Part shown: positions 23,140-32,423 of the stretch, piece after piece
Layout of the letters: each line of letters opens with the position of its first letter
Position numbering within the stretch: position 1 is the first letter of the stretch
Source: Helicobacter marmotae
GTDB taxonomy: Bacteria; Campylobacterota; Campylobacteria; Campylobacterales; Helicobacteraceae
Direction of reading: 5' to 3'
Assembly (NCBI RefSeq): GCF_003364255.1
Contig: NZ_NXLR01000018.1
Span: 1 to 39,221 of the forward strand
DNA: 39,221 bases
Notes under the pieces: model-generated
What the model was told of the DNA's origin: nothing
What the model saw: the letters and a program-made list of their open reading frames with translations, nothing else
Database searches by the model: none
Made by a program: the position numbers and the translations under genes

Positions 23140-25104
23140 ATGCCAAATATTCTACCTCAAATCACACAAGAGGATATTCCTTTAATACAAAAAATGTCTC
23201 ATAGTCTTGCTTTTTTATGCGCAGATATGGTGCAAAAGGCAAATAGCGGGCACCCCGGTGCTCCTATGGGGCTCTCTGATATTGCGAGTGTGCTTCACTT
23301 CCATCTCAATCTCTCCCCTAAAGACCCCAAATGGCTTAATCGCGATAGATTGGTTTTTAGCGGGGGGCATGCAAGTGCGTTGGTATATGCGCTTTTGCAT
23401 TTATGGGGCTTTGATGTCAGTATGGAGGATTTGAAATCTTTTAGACAACTTCATTCTAAAACCCCCGGACACCCAGAATATGGGCATACACAAGGTGTTG
23501 AAATCACTACAGGTCCGCTTGGGCAGGGGGTAGCAAATGCTGTGGGTATGGCAATGGCAAGTAAATATGCCCTTAATCTTTTTGGGAGGGAAATTATTTC
23601 TCATTATGTGTATTGTTTATGCGGAGATGGGGATTTGCAAGAGGGTGTTAGCTATGAGGCTGCCTCTCTTGCCGGACATCATCAGCTATCAAATTTGATT
23701 TTAATCTATGATAGTAATCGTATCACCATTGAGGGGGATAGCTCTTTGAGTATGAGTGAAGATATACAACAACGTTTTATCGCGCAAGGTTGGGAAGTGC
23801 TCTCTTGTGATGGGCATAATATTTTAGAGATTCATAATGCCTTAACTCAAGCAAAAGCTTCACCCAAACCTAGCATAATCATTGCTCATACAAAGATTGC
23901 AAAACATGCGCTCAATTTAGAGGGTAGCCATAAGGCGCATGGTGCTCCTTTGGGGGAGGAGCTTATTATTAAAGCTAAGGCAAAGCTTGGCTTAAGCCCA
24001 GAGGCATTTTATATCAGTGATGATGTGGCATTTGTATTTGCAAGTATGAAAGAGCGCGGCGAGCTTGGGGTCAAAGAATGGCAGAAGCAATACAAGAACC
24101 TGCCTCAAATCACGCAAGAACGTTTGGCAAATATGCAAGAGGTAGATTATTCAAAGATTATTTATCCGCAATTTGAAGTGGGAGAGAGTATGGCTACTCG
24201 CGTGAGTAATGGCAAGATTTTAAATGCTATTTCGCAGGCATTAGAGGGCTTTATTGGCGGGAGTGCGGATTTAGCCCCTTCAAATAACACATATTTAGAG
24301 AATGCAGGCGATTTCCCTCATGGGAAAAATTGGCATTTTGGCATTAGAGAGCATGCTATGGGTGCTATATCTAATGGAGTGGCGCATTATGGCTTGTTTT
24401 TGCCATTTTGTGCAACCTTTTTTGTGTTTAGCGATTATATGAGTCCGAGTGTGCGTGTGGCAAGTTTAATGAAAACAAAGGTGTATTATATTTGGACACA
24501 TGATAGTATAGGCGTGGGTGAAGATGGTGCGACACATCAGCCCATAGAGCAGCTTAGTCATTTCCGCGCTATGCCTAATCTTTTGGTCTTTCGCCCAGCA
24601 GATGCGAATGAAAATATAGCATGTTGGCAAGTGGGATTAGATTCCCAAATGCCTTGTGCCTTTGTGCTTAGCAGACAGAATCTCCCGGTTATCATACCTC
24701 AAAGTGAGGAGCTTAAAGCACAGGTACAAAGAGGGGGGTATGTGCTTGCTTCTTGTGAAAATCCTATCCTTACGCTTGTAGCAAGTGGAAGTGAGGTAAA
24801 TCTTGCCCTTAGGACAGCACAAGCTCTTAGTAAAAGTGGCATAAATACGCAGGTAGTGAGTGTGCCATGTTTGGAACTCCTTTTGGAGCAACCTCAAAGT
24901 TATAAAGATGAGCTATTTAAACATACAAAAGTGCTTGCTATTGAAGCTTCAAGGGGGTTAGAGTGGTATGCACTAGCAGATTCTGTGATTTGTCTTAAAA
25001 GCTTTGGTGCTTCTGGGAGGGGTGAAGCGCTCTTTGAACATTTTGGCTTTAGTGTGGAGCATATTATAGAGGTAGCCCATCAAGTGCTAGGGCATAAGGC
25101 TTAA
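23140..25104 (+). CDS. tkt: Transketolase
   Basis: A 654-aa thiamine-diphosphate enzyme of the non-oxidative pentose phosphate pathway. HPGAPMGLSDIASVL near the N-terminus, CGDGDLQEGVSYEAASLAGH (ThDP/Mg motif), GGSADLAPSNNT and THDSIGVGEDGATHQPIEQL identify it beyond doubt. AAGGAG precedes the ATG by six bases. It follows pheT by 25 nt on the same strand and its last base is shared with addB's start (TAATG), suggesting one transcript. Confidence 0.96.
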   Translation: MPNILPQITQEDIPLIQKMSHSLAFLCADMVQKANSGHPGAPMGLSDIASVLHFHLNLSPKDPKWLNRDRLVFSGGHASALVYALLHLWGFDVSMEDLKSFRQLHSKTPGHPEYGHTQGVEITTGPLGQGVANAVGMAMASKYALNLFGREIISHYVYCLCGDGDLQEGVSYEAASLAGHHQLSNLILIYDSNRITIEGDSSLSMSEDIQQRFIAQGWEVLSCDGHNILEIHNALTQAKASPKPSIIIAHTKIAKHALNLEGSHKAHGAPLGEELIIKAKAKLGLSPEAFYISDDVAFVFASMKERGELGVKEWQKQYKNLPQITQERLANMQEVDYSKIIYPQFEVGESMATRVSNGKILNAISQALEGFIGGSADLAPSNNTYLENAGDFPHGKNWHFGIREHAMGAISNGVAHYGLFLPFCATFFVFSDYMSPSVRVASLMKTKVYYIWTHDSIGVGEDGATHQPIEQLSHFRAMPNLLVFRPADANENIACWQVGLDSQMPCAFVLSRQNLPVIIPQSEELKAQVQRGGYVLASCENPILTLVASGSEVNLALRTAQALSKSGINTQVVSVPCLELLLEQPQSYKDELFKHTKVLAIEASRGLEWYALADSVICLKSFGASGRGEALFEHFGFSVEHIIEVAHQVLGHKA

Positions 25105-27389
25105 TGAAAAGCTTAAAAGTATATAGTTCGAATCGTTCCCTAAGGCAGCATTTAGATAAGAATGTACTGCTCTCCCCGCATATGATGATGAATGAGTTTT
25201 TTACACAGCTTGTGATTATTGATGGCTATAGAGCCTTGCCTAAAGCTATGCGTTCGCCCTTAGCTATTAGTGTATTGAAAGAATATGCCAATGAATTGGG
25301 GGATAAAAAGCTTGTATTTGAGAAAAGCTTTTTAGCATTTTTAGAGACTTCGCAATTTTTATTTGATTTTTTTAATGAACTCGCTCAAGCACAAGTGGCT
25401 ATTGATAGCATTTCTTTACGTGATATTTATGGAGATTATGATGATCATTTAAAAATCTTAGAAAAGATAGAGGCAAGTTATAAGGCTCGGCTTGAAGCAA
25501 TGAAGTGCTATGATGGGTTTATTTTGCCTAAGGGGGCGCAGGTGCGCATTAATAGGGCATTCCTAGAGTCCTTTAGTCAAATCGATATATATATTGATGG
25601 GATATTAAGCAAGGCTCATATTGGGCTTTTATCTGAGATTCTGCCTATTACAAAGGTTTGTGTGCATTTTGATTTTGATGAGTTTAATGCAAAATTAGCA
25701 TTTTTGCCCTCAAAGCTTTTAAGCCAATGCAAGCCATTTCATCACTATAGTATTGCTTTTGGTGCGGATATACATAGCGGAGAGCTTATTATGGGGGAGG
25801 CATTAAAGTATCCAGCTAAGCTAGAGGCTTATGGCTTTGCTCTTCGTATATCGCAGGTGGCTTTGGTGTTTGAGAAAATACAAGCATGGCTTAAAATGGG
25901 GATTAAAGAAGAGCATATTGCCATAATTGTGCCCGATGAGGAGTTTATACATTATCTTGCCTTGCTTGATAGGGCGCACAATTTAAACTTCGCTATGGGT
26001 AAAGATATAGAATCTACGCGAGTCTATCAATGCCTTAAAGAGATGAGCGAGGGTGAGAGTGCTGCTCAAAAGCTCTCCTATCAGCAAATATGTGAAAAGA
26101 TAGAAGACGCCCTTAGGGTTTTTGATGATAGGCAGAGTAAAAAGCTTAGAGAGAATGTGAGCGAGCTTTTATTTATATGGAAAGATATTGATTTTAGCCC
26201 TCATTGTTTTGGTGAGATTTTAGAGCTTTTGCTAAAAGAGCTTAGAGAGTGCAGTATTGATGATGTTATGGGGGGTAAAATACGCGTAATGGGCGTGTTA
26301 GAATCACGAGGTTTGTCGTGTGAGCGGGTTGTTATAGTGGATTTTAATGATGGTGTTATCCCAAGTGTGAGTCAGAGTGATTTGTTTTTAAATTCCAAAA
26401 TACGCAAAGAGCTTCATATGCCTACAATCAAAGATAAAGAGCAGCTTCAAAAGCATTATTATTGCTCTATTTTTAGTGGGGCTAGGGAAGTGGTGGTATC
26501 GTATGTGGAGAATGAAGATAAGCATAAAAGCCTCTTGCTTGAAGAGTTAGCAAAGATGTTAAATATGGAGCTTAAAACACATAATGGCGATAGCTATTTT
26601 TCACTTTTTGCACAAGCTGGGAAGTTAAAATATTATGAAGATGAAATAAAGGGTGAGATACCCAAGATTCTTACTCCAAGCAAATTAAAGACATTGCTAG
26701 AGTGCAAAAGGCAGTATTTCTATAAATACCATGAGAAGTTAAGCGAGTTAGAAGAGAAGCAGACACGCTTAGGGAATCTTATGCACGAATCTTTAGCCTT
26801 TGCCTATGGAGAATATCTCCATAAACCCACAAAGCTCCAAGCTCAAAAGATTTATCAGCAGATATTACAATATTGTGAGGGTAAAGAAGCTTCAAATACG
26901 CTTGATAGGGCAAATATAAAGTTTTTACAATATGAGCTTAAGGACTTTTTAGAAAAGTATGAAGATGGCAAGGAAGTAGAAATTTTATGCCTTGAAGAGG
27001 ATATGGAAGTAGAATATGGCGGTTTTGTGTTTAAAAAGCGCCCTGATAGAATCCAAAAGTTGGAAAATCGCATTGAAATTATTGATTACAAATACAAAGG
27101 GGATTTTAGTATAGCAAAGGTAGAAAATACTACAGATTTTGCGCTTATACTTTATATGCACGCTTTTAAAGCACGTTATAGTGAGTATAGCACTCTGCCT
27201 ATAGAGCTGTATTATTGGAATATCAAAAACAAAGAGAAACAGAAATTTTTTCAAGAAAAGAATATTGAGGCAAAAGATACATCTTTGCTTGAAAAGTTAG
27301 CATCTCTCCAAGGAGAAGTGCTTTTTAGCAAATGTGAAAAGCATACTTATTGCAGGTATTGTGCCTTTAAGGCATTGTGCAATCGATAA
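25104..27389 (+). CDS. addB: AddB-like subunit of AddAB helicase-nuclease
   Basis: A 761-aa protein, probable partner of AddA in double-strand-break repair by end resection. The C-terminal PD-(D/E)XK nuclease shows LGNLMHESLAFAYGEY, then KKRPDRIQKL and IEIIDYKYKG with the Asp and Lys of the active site. An iron-sulfur staple is visible as LLECKRQYFYKYHE plus CEKHTYCRYCAFKALC (C-x2-C-x5-C at the end). The N-terminal helicase-like region starts VYSSNRSLRQHL and shows no Walker A GKT, as expected for a helicase-dead subunit. AddA is not in the window. It converges with the S4 gene with 2 nt between stops. Confidence 0.88.
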   Translation: MKSLKVYSSNRSLRQHLDKNVLLSPHMMMNEFFTQLVIIDGYRALPKAMRSPLAISVLKEYANELGDKKLVFEKSFLAFLETSQFLFDFFNELAQAQVAIDSISLRDIYGDYDDHLKILEKIEASYKARLEAMKCYDGFILPKGAQVRINRAFLESFSQIDIYIDGILSKAHIGLLSEILPITKVCVHFDFDEFNAKLAFLPSKLLSQCKPFHHYSIAFGADIHSGELIMGEALKYPAKLEAYGFALRISQVALVFEKIQAWLKMGIKEEHIAIIVPDEEFIHYLALLDRAHNLNFAMGKDIESTRVYQCLKEMSEGESAAQKLSYQQICEKIEDALRVFDDRQSKKLRENVSELLFIWKDIDFSPHCFGEILELLLKELRECSIDDVMGGKIRVMGVLESRGLSCERVVIVDFNDGVIPSVSQSDLFLNSKIRKELHMPTIKDKEQLQKHYYCSIFSGAREVVVSYVENEDKHKSLLLEELAKMLNMELKTHNGDSYFSLFAQAGKLKYYEDEIKGEIPKILTPSKLKTLLECKRQYFYKYHEKLSELEEKQTRLGNLMHESLAFAYGEYLHKPTKLQAQKIYQQILQYCEGKEASNTLDRANIKFLQYELKDFLEKYEDGKEVEILCLEEDMEVEYGGFVFKKRPDRIQKLENRIEIIDYKYKGDFSIAKVENTTDFALILYMHAFKARYSEYSTLPIELYYWNIKNKEKQKFFQEKNIEAKDTSLLEKLASLQGEVLFSKCEKHTYCRYCAFKALCNR

Positions 27390-27391
27390 AG

Positions 27392-27637
27392 CTATATCTC
27401 TTTGTAGTATTGGCTACTTTGAGATTTGGGGATGGTTTTGCTAAGAGGGAGGGCAAGAACCTCATATGTTTTGCTATAAGTGAGATATTTTAATGTGATT
27501 ATATCCCCTATGCGAACCTCTTTACTTGATTTGGCGACTATGCCATTAATGCTTACTACACCATTTTCGCACATATCTTGGGCTATGCTCCGACGTTTAA
27601 GGATATTTACACTGCTAAGAAATTTATCTACACGCAT
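27392..27637 (-). CDS. Small S4-domain RNA-binding protein (Hsp15/RqcP-like)
   Basis: An 81-aa protein that is almost only an S4 domain: MRVDKFLSSVNILKRRSIAQ, NGVVSINGIVAKSSKEVRIGD and ITLKYLTYSKTYEVLAL. Such proteins bind 50S-peptidyl-tRNA complexes (Hsp15, RqcP) or rRNA. It overlaps the upstream stop by 1 nt (TAATG), so it is probably translated with the Sua5-like gene. Confidence 0.85.
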   Translation of the reverse strand: MRVDKFLSSVNILKRRSIAQDMCENGVVSINGIVAKSSKEVRIGDIITLKYLTYSKTYEVLALPLSKTIPKSQSSQYYKEI

Positions 27638-28098
27638 TAACGCTTCCTTTGAATCTTGGAATGATTAATTTTATATATTTTTGAGGCACTATATTGGGCA
27701 AATCCTCTTTTATCATACACAATTACATCACTTATTTGCTCTGCCCATGCTTGGTTAAAGCCAGCTCCGCTGAGATTGGCTGAGGTGGAATAAAAAGATT
27801 TATGCGTGTTAAAAAATTGCAAGTGTAGCTTGTTTATGCCACTCTCTTGGACTACTCGTATGGCTTTGTTATTAGGGTAGATAAAGCTACATTTTTTTGC
27901 CCTGCGAATGCGATTTTTATGTACGTTTGGGATTCTCACATGGGTTTTAAGAATCTCCAAAGTTGCAACTTGCAAAAGGATAGCTTGAGATGTGGGGCGT
28001 CCTTTGGCGGCATTGAGTGCTAGGGGGTTATGGCTTAATAAGCCCGCTGTGGTATCACATTGGGCAAAATATATAAGAGCATTTTTATCTTTTTGCAT
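27637..28098 (-). CDS. Short Sua5/YciO/YrdC-family protein
   Basis: A 153-aa protein. FYSTSANLSGAGFNQAW is the family's TSANLSG signature, and CDTTAGLLSHNPLALNAAKGR matches the N-terminal strand that in TsaC reads PTET.GL. Family members make threonylcarbamoyl-AMP for the t6A37 tRNA modification. This form is short and lacks parts of the usual core, as in other epsilonproteobacteria, so it may be a diverged TsaC or a paralogue with another role. It lies 9 nt after ftsI. Confidence 0.75.
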   Translation of the reverse strand: MQKDKNALIYFAQCDTTAGLLSHNPLALNAAKGRPTSQAILLQVATLEILKTHVRIPNVHKNRIRRAKKCSFIYPNNKAIRVVQESGINKLHLQFFNTHKSFYSTSANLSGAGFNQAWAEQISDVIVYDKRGFAQYSASKIYKINHSKIQRKR

Positions 28099-28107
28099 AC
28101 AGGTGCT

Positions 28108-29877
28108 TTATTCTATAGAATCTTGCATAGGCTGGAGATAGCCATTTTCTAGCAGAATTTCTACAATCCTCCTAAAAATGGGTGCAGCCGTGCGTGAGCC
28201 ATAATAGTCATCTTTTATATCAGATTCAAAAGCGACAACACCTATAGTGTAGGCATTATTTTCATCTTGGGCAAAGCCAAAGAATGAGCCATTATATTTG
28301 CTATCATATTTGCCATTAAGGGCGATTCGCGCGGTGCCTGTTTTACCCCCTGTGATGATTCCATCAACTTGTGCGACTTTAATTACTCGCTTGACTACTT
28401 GGATTAGGGTATGATGAACTTGCTTGGTTGTCTCAGGGGAGAGTATGGCTATAGGCTCAAAACGTTTGGGGATATACTTTTCACCACTAGGGGCGGTGAT
28501 GTATTCACTCACTCTTGGCGTGATGAGATAGCCTCCATTACTAAAGATGGCATAAGAGCGCATAAGCTGCATAAAAGTCGCCCTCATACCATAGCCATAG
28601 CTCACACTTGCACGATAGACTTCATTATTGAAAGTTTTGGTGCTGGGGACTAGACCTGTTTTTTCATAAGGTAAGTCAATCCCGCTTAACTCCCCAAACC
28701 CAAAGGCATGCAGTGCGGTGTGGTATTCATTAGGTTTGAGATTTTTGGAGATTTTTACCATTCCTATGTTGCTTGAGCGCACGATAATATCCTCCACACT
28801 CGCACTTTTAAGCGGGTGGGTATCGCGTATCGTGTAGCTTTTAAGCTTATAGTAGCCATTATCTAGCTCGATTATATCGCTAGGATCTATCATATTTTTT
28901 TGTAACAAGATAGCATAAATAATAGGCTTAATGGTGCTTCCGGGCTCATATGAGTATTCAATGGCATTAAGATTAAGATGTGGATAATCTTTATATTGGA
29001 TATTTTTTGGGTCAAAGCGATTTGAAGTGGCAAGTGTGAGAATCTTCCCCGTTTTAGAATCCATAACTCCAGCGATGACTTCTCGCACGTTGTAGCGCTT
29101 CTTGGCTTCATCAAGGAGAAGTTCGATTTGTCTTTGCAAATTAAGGGGAATGCTTAGGGTTATATCAAATCCATCTTGACGAGTTTGTGTTGTGGCTGCT
29201 TTGTTATTAATGATATTAAAACTCACATCGCGTTTGCCACTAATGCTTCCATCTTGTTTGGCAGAGAGTATGTCGTTGTAGTATTTTTCTACACCTTTCA
29301 CGCCATCAACACGTGTGATATTGTGCGATTCTACCTTGCGAGTGTAGCCAATGAGGGGTTCAAGTATATTTTTATACGTATAATTTCTATTGTTACCGCT
29401 CACTTCTATGCTTAAGCCCATTTTTTGGATAATTCTCCCCTTATTATCCTCATATTCGCGGAAAACATCATAGCGGATAAGGATGAGATTAAGATTCTTT
29501 AAATTGGTGGCTGCAGTGGAATTAAGCGTGTATGAAAGCACGACATAGCCTTTTTGACTTAGCTTTTTGCGTATTTCATTTTGTGCAATTCCGCTATATA
29601 TGGAAAAAAGCGTGATAAAAAGCTCTTTTTTATCGGGGTCAATGCTCTGGGTATTGACACTTGCCTTGTAGAGTTTATCGCTATAGGCGACTTTGAATCC
29701 ATCGCTTGTATAAAGGCTACCGCGTATGGAGGTATCAGTTTTTGTAGCATTTGCAGCAGGGAGTTTGCGGGGGGTTATCATCTTTACATAGATGATACTT
29801 AAAAAGATAACAAAACAAAGGAGAATAAGAAAAAAAACAGAGATAACCACCCCTGTCTTTTTTGCATAATATGCCAC
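28108..29877 (-). CDS. ftsI: Peptidoglycan transpeptidase FtsI (PBP3)
   Basis: A 589-aa class B penicillin-binding protein with one N-terminal membrane anchor (about 10-33) and a periplasmic body, making septal peptidoglycan. The transpeptidase motifs are STIK at 314-317, SSN at 368-370 and KTGTA at 512-516. The start is GTG 29877, preceded by AAGGG at spacing 5 and 8 nt after the fliE stop. It follows the flgB-flgC-fliE genes as in H. pylori, so a cell-division gene is tied to a flagellar transcript. Confidence 0.94.
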   Translation of the reverse strand: MAYYAKKTGVVISVFFLILLCFVIFLSIIYVKMITPRKLPAANATKTDTSIRGSLYTSDGFKVAYSDKLYKASVNTQSIDPDKKELFITLFSIYSGIAQNEIRKKLSQKGYVVLSYTLNSTAATNLKNLNLILIRYDVFREYEDNKGRIIQKMGLSIEVSGNNRNYTYKNILEPLIGYTRKVESHNITRVDGVKGVEKYYNDILSAKQDGSISGKRDVSFNIINNKAATTQTRQDGFDITLSIPLNLQRQIELLLDEAKKRYNVREVIAGVMDSKTGKILTLATSNRFDPKNIQYKDYPHLNLNAIEYSYEPGSTIKPIIYAILLQKNMIDPSDIIELDNGYYKLKSYTIRDTHPLKSASVEDIIVRSSNIGMVKISKNLKPNEYHTALHAFGFGELSGIDLPYEKTGLVPSTKTFNNEVYRASVSYGYGMRATFMQLMRSYAIFSNGGYLITPRVSEYITAPSGEKYIPKRFEPIAILSPETTKQVHHTLIQVVKRVIKVAQVDGIITGGKTGTARIALNGKYDSKYNGSFFGFAQDENNAYTIGVVAFESDIKDDYYGSRTAAPIFRRIVEILLENGYLQPMQDSIE

Positions 29878-29885
29878 AAATGCCC

Positions 29886-30194
29886 TTAAATTTGAGTTCT
29901 TAGGATTTCTTTATAGGCATTTATGGCTTTGTTTCTCACTTCAAGCATAACTTTCATACTATTTTCTGCACGATTAATAGCAATCGCTGCTTGATGAAGG
30001 TCTTTGACTTGCCCGCTTGCCATATCTGCAAGGGCTTTTTCTGAACTTTGCTGGTCTGTATTGACATCTTGGATAGAGTTTTTAAGGGTTTTGATAAAAT
30101 CAAGCCCACCTTGCTTGTTTTGAGCTTCAATATGTTTGTTTTCTACATTTATGTGTTGAATATCATTTGTAATCACACCAAATTGATTAGCCAT
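29886..30194 (-). CDS. fliE: Flagellar hook-basal body protein FliE
   Basis: A 102-aa protein of normal size joining the MS ring to the rod. The C-terminal LHQAAIAINRAENSMKVML and VRNKAINAYKEILRTQI are the conserved FliE block. AGGAGA precedes the ATG. It lies 9 nt after flgC. Confidence 0.95.
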   Translation of the reverse strand: MANQFGVITNDIQHINVENKHIEAQNKQGGLDFIKTLKNSIQDVNTDQQSSEKALADMASGQVKDLHQAAIAINRAENSMKVMLEVRNKAINAYKEILRTQI

Positions 30195-30203
30195 TTATCT
30201 CTC

Positions 30204-30695
30204 CTATGCTTGGAACATGGTAATTGCATTGCTCGCCATATTTTTCGCGCTTTGAAACGCTGCAACATTTGCTTGATATGCTCGTGTTGCTTCTATTAAA
30301 TCGGCCATTTCGACAACAGGATTAACATTGGGATAAGCGACATAACCTTCAGAATTTGCATCTGGGTGGCTTGGGTCGTATTTCATTAATGGCTCTCTGT
30401 CATCTCTTGCAATTTTTTGAATATAAACGCTCATTATAGCAGGTTTTGGCTCTAATCCCAAATCTCCCTCGCTTAATGGATCTTCGTATTTAAGGAGTTG
30501 GTTATCTTTACCTAATTTTTCATTCAGCACTTTATTAAAATCAAACGCACGGAAGATGACTTCTCTCCTGCGATAAGGACCTCCCTCATCTGTGCGCGTT
30601 GTATTGGCATTGGCAATATTTGATGAGATAACATTAATGCGAACCCTTTGGGCTGAAAGCCCATATCCACTAATATCAAAGCTTGATAAAAACAT
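30204..30695 (-). CDS. flgC: Flagellar proximal rod protein FlgC
   Basis: A 163-aa rod protein. The N-terminal SAQRVRINVISSNIANANTT is the rod/hook signature, and the C-terminal VNPVVEMADLIEATRAYQAN and FQSAKNMASNAI match FlgC. Start chosen at ATG 30695, six bases after AAGGAG; a GTG one codon earlier is less likely. It follows flgB by 15 nt. Confidence 0.96.
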   Translation of the reverse strand: MFLSSFDISGYGLSAQRVRINVISSNIANANTTRTDEGGPYRRREVIFRAFDFNKVLNEKLGKDNQLLKYEDPLSEGDLGLEPKPAIMSVYIQKIARDDREPLMKYDPSHPDANSEGYVAYPNVNPVVEMADLIEATRAYQANVAAFQSAKNMASNAITMFQA

Positions 30696-30710
30696 CACCC
30701 ACTCCTTAAA

Positions 30711-31145
30711 TTAAATATTTCTTCCTGAATCCATTGCATAGCTAAAGATACCTTTATGCCGCTTTAATGCGCTTGTAAGGGCATAATACATCGTGCTATT
30801 TTTACCTAATTCACTTGTTTCTACATCTAAATCCACGCTATTGCCATCATTTTTAGCTAAATGTCCATCACGCCAAAATATAGTCGCACTATCCTTTGGT
30901 TTGCGCATGCTATCAAGGTGCTTATCTGAAGTTTTAGCAAGCTCAAGTTTATAGTTTCGCTCCGTATTGCCAAAGATTTTTTGATTTTCTCTTGCTAAGT
31001 ATTGCTCAAAGTTAATATCTTTAGGGCGATAGAATGGAGTTACCGCATTGGCGATATTTGAAGCAATCATATCTTGCCGAATAGAGCGGTAATCAAGTGC
31101 CTTATGGACGACAGAATAAGCCTTTGAAATATCTGCAATAGCCAT
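30711..31145 (-). CDS. flgB: Flagellar proximal rod protein FlgB
   Basis: A 144-aa rod protein. LDYRSIRQDMIASNIANAVTP near the N-terminus is the conserved rod-protein motif, and the C-terminus has TMYYALTSALKRHKG. The start ATG 31145 follows GGAGG; an in-frame TTG four codons upstream would overlap that site. First gene of flgB-flgC-fliE-ftsI and preceded by a sigma-54-type promoter. Confidence 0.95.
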   Translation of the reverse strand: MAIADISKAYSVVHKALDYRSIRQDMIASNIANAVTPFYRPKDINFEQYLARENQKIFGNTERNYKLELAKTSDKHLDSMRKPKDSATIFWRDGHLAKNDGNSVDLDVETSELGKNSTMYYALTSALKRHKGIFSYAMDSGRNI

Positions 31146-31203
31146 TTTTACCTCCAATTTTCATCTTTATGATAAATTTCTCATTGCTATAATTTCTATG
31201 AGT

Positions 31204-31225
31204 GAAAAGCAAAATATATTCCAAA
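31204..31225 (-). promoter_or_regulatory. Sigma-54 (RpoN) promoter of flgB
   Basis: On the minus strand TTTGGAATATATTTTGCTTT has GG and GC separated by exactly 10 nt (GG at 31222-31221, GC at 31210-31209), matching the -24/-12 pattern. FlgB-type rod genes are known RpoN targets in H. pylori and C. jejuni. The predicted start lies near 31197, about 50 nt before the ATG. Confidence 0.75.
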
Positions 31226-31239
31226 GCTAGCGTGTTTTA

Positions 31240-31794
31240 TCAAGCAGGGAGAATGCAAGTATCGCATAAAATATCATGCAAACATCGCCCATCGCTGCGG
31301 AATATGCCTATAAGAATACCTATAAGAAAGCTTGTGCCAATAACCCACAGCACATAACGTATAAATACTCTTATAAAACCTAATTTCTTTTCTTTTAAAG
31401 GGCTGGGCTTTTGTGTGCTATCTTGTGTATTTATAGAATCTTTATAACGTGCAAGTTTAATTTGCATATATTTATAGCCCGGCGTTTGGGAAGCAAAGGC
31501 TAAAAAAAGTGAGGTAATAATGCCATATCCTATGCCACAGGCAAGAATCGCACTTTGATTATGAGTAAAGGCATCTTTACCATCTAAAAACACATAAGTT
31601 GTCAAATATAAAAGTGGCATATTAATCATAAACATATCTGTTATAAAGGCTTTAAGACGCTCCCCCGCATACATTAAACGAAGCTGCTTTTTGAGGCTAA
31701 AATGTTGCAAATCTACCCAGATAGAAGGCTTTTTTATATCTGTTTTAAGTTTTTGAGTAGATTTCACTTTACGCCAACGTTTGTGCTTCATCAT
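31240..31794 (-). CDS. RDD-family membrane protein
   Basis: A 184-aa protein with a basic N-terminus and an RDD-type membrane domain. YAGERLKAFITDMFMINMPLLY (about 61-82, read as two adjoining segments) gives the Arg-Asp pair before the first helix. A second helix is at about 103-120, SQTPGYKYMQIKL follows, and a last helix lies at about 142-165. The RDD family is loosely defined, with some members linked to ion transport or protein maturation; no function is claimed here. It overlaps the pyrE stop by 1 nt (TAATG). Confidence 0.8.
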   Translation of the reverse strand: MMKHKRWRKVKSTQKLKTDIKKPSIWVDLQHFSLKKQLRLMYAGERLKAFITDMFMINMPLLYLTTYVFLDGKDAFTHNQSAILACGIGYGIITSLFLAFASQTPGYKYMQIKLARYKDSINTQDSTQKPSPLKEKKLGFIRVFIRYVLWVIGTSFLIGILIGIFRSDGRCLHDILCDTCILPA

Positions 31795-32408
31795 TAATTC
31801 CCTCTACTACCGGGTTTAGTTGCTTTATCTCCGCCCTCTTTGCATAATGGGCACAAATGGGGTTCATACATATTAAAGATAAAATCCTCCAGCGCAAAAA
31901 GGGGGATATTTTCTGGTAGTTTTGCCTCTTTTCTTCGCTCTAGGCTTGAGCCTACGCGTTTGCAAAATCCACGATTGGCTAGCCCCGCATATGCGACTAC
32001 CTTTGCCCCTAAAAACTCCACACATTGAGCAGATTCTAAAGCAGAGCCGCCTGTGGTGATAATATCTTCACACACAAGTATTTTCTCACCTCTTTTGACT
32101 TCAAAGCCACGTCTTAGCTGCATTTGCCCCTCTACACGTTCGGTAAATATAAAGCGCACACCTAAAGCCCGAGCAAGCTCATACCCTGCGAGAATCCCCC
32201 CAATAGCAGGAGAGCATACGCATTCTACATCTATTTTGGCTTCTTTGATTTGCGCACTTAAAGCTTGGGCTAAGCACTCTGCGACTTTGGGGTCTTCAAG
32301 CACGCGTGCAGATTGGAGATAGTGGTCAGAATGATTCCCACTGCTAAGGAGGAAGTGCCCCTTAAGTAAGGCATTGGCGTTTAAGTAATATTGTTTGACA
32401 TCAAGCAT
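31794..32408 (-). CDS. pyrE: Orotate phosphoribosyltransferase
   Basis: A 204-aa enzyme that joins orotate and PRPP to form OMP in pyrimidine synthesis. The PRPP motif [15 protein letters not shown], the N-terminal [19 protein letters not shown] and [15 protein letters not shown] fit the longer bacterial PyrE type. AAAGGAG precedes the ATG at good spacing. It lies 15 nt after the outer-membrane-type gene. Confidence 0.94.
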   Translation of the reverse strand: MLDVKQYYLNANALLKGHFLLSSGNHSDHYLQSARVLEDPKVAECLAQALSAQIKEAKIDVECVCSPAIGGILAGYELARALGVRFIFTERVEGQMQLRRGFEVKRGEKILVCEDIITTGGSALESAQCVEFLGAKVVAYAGLANRGFCKRVGSSLERRKEAKLPENIPLFALEDFIFNMYEPHLCPLCKEGGDKATKPGSRGN

Positions 32409-32423
32409 AGAAACTCCTTTGGG

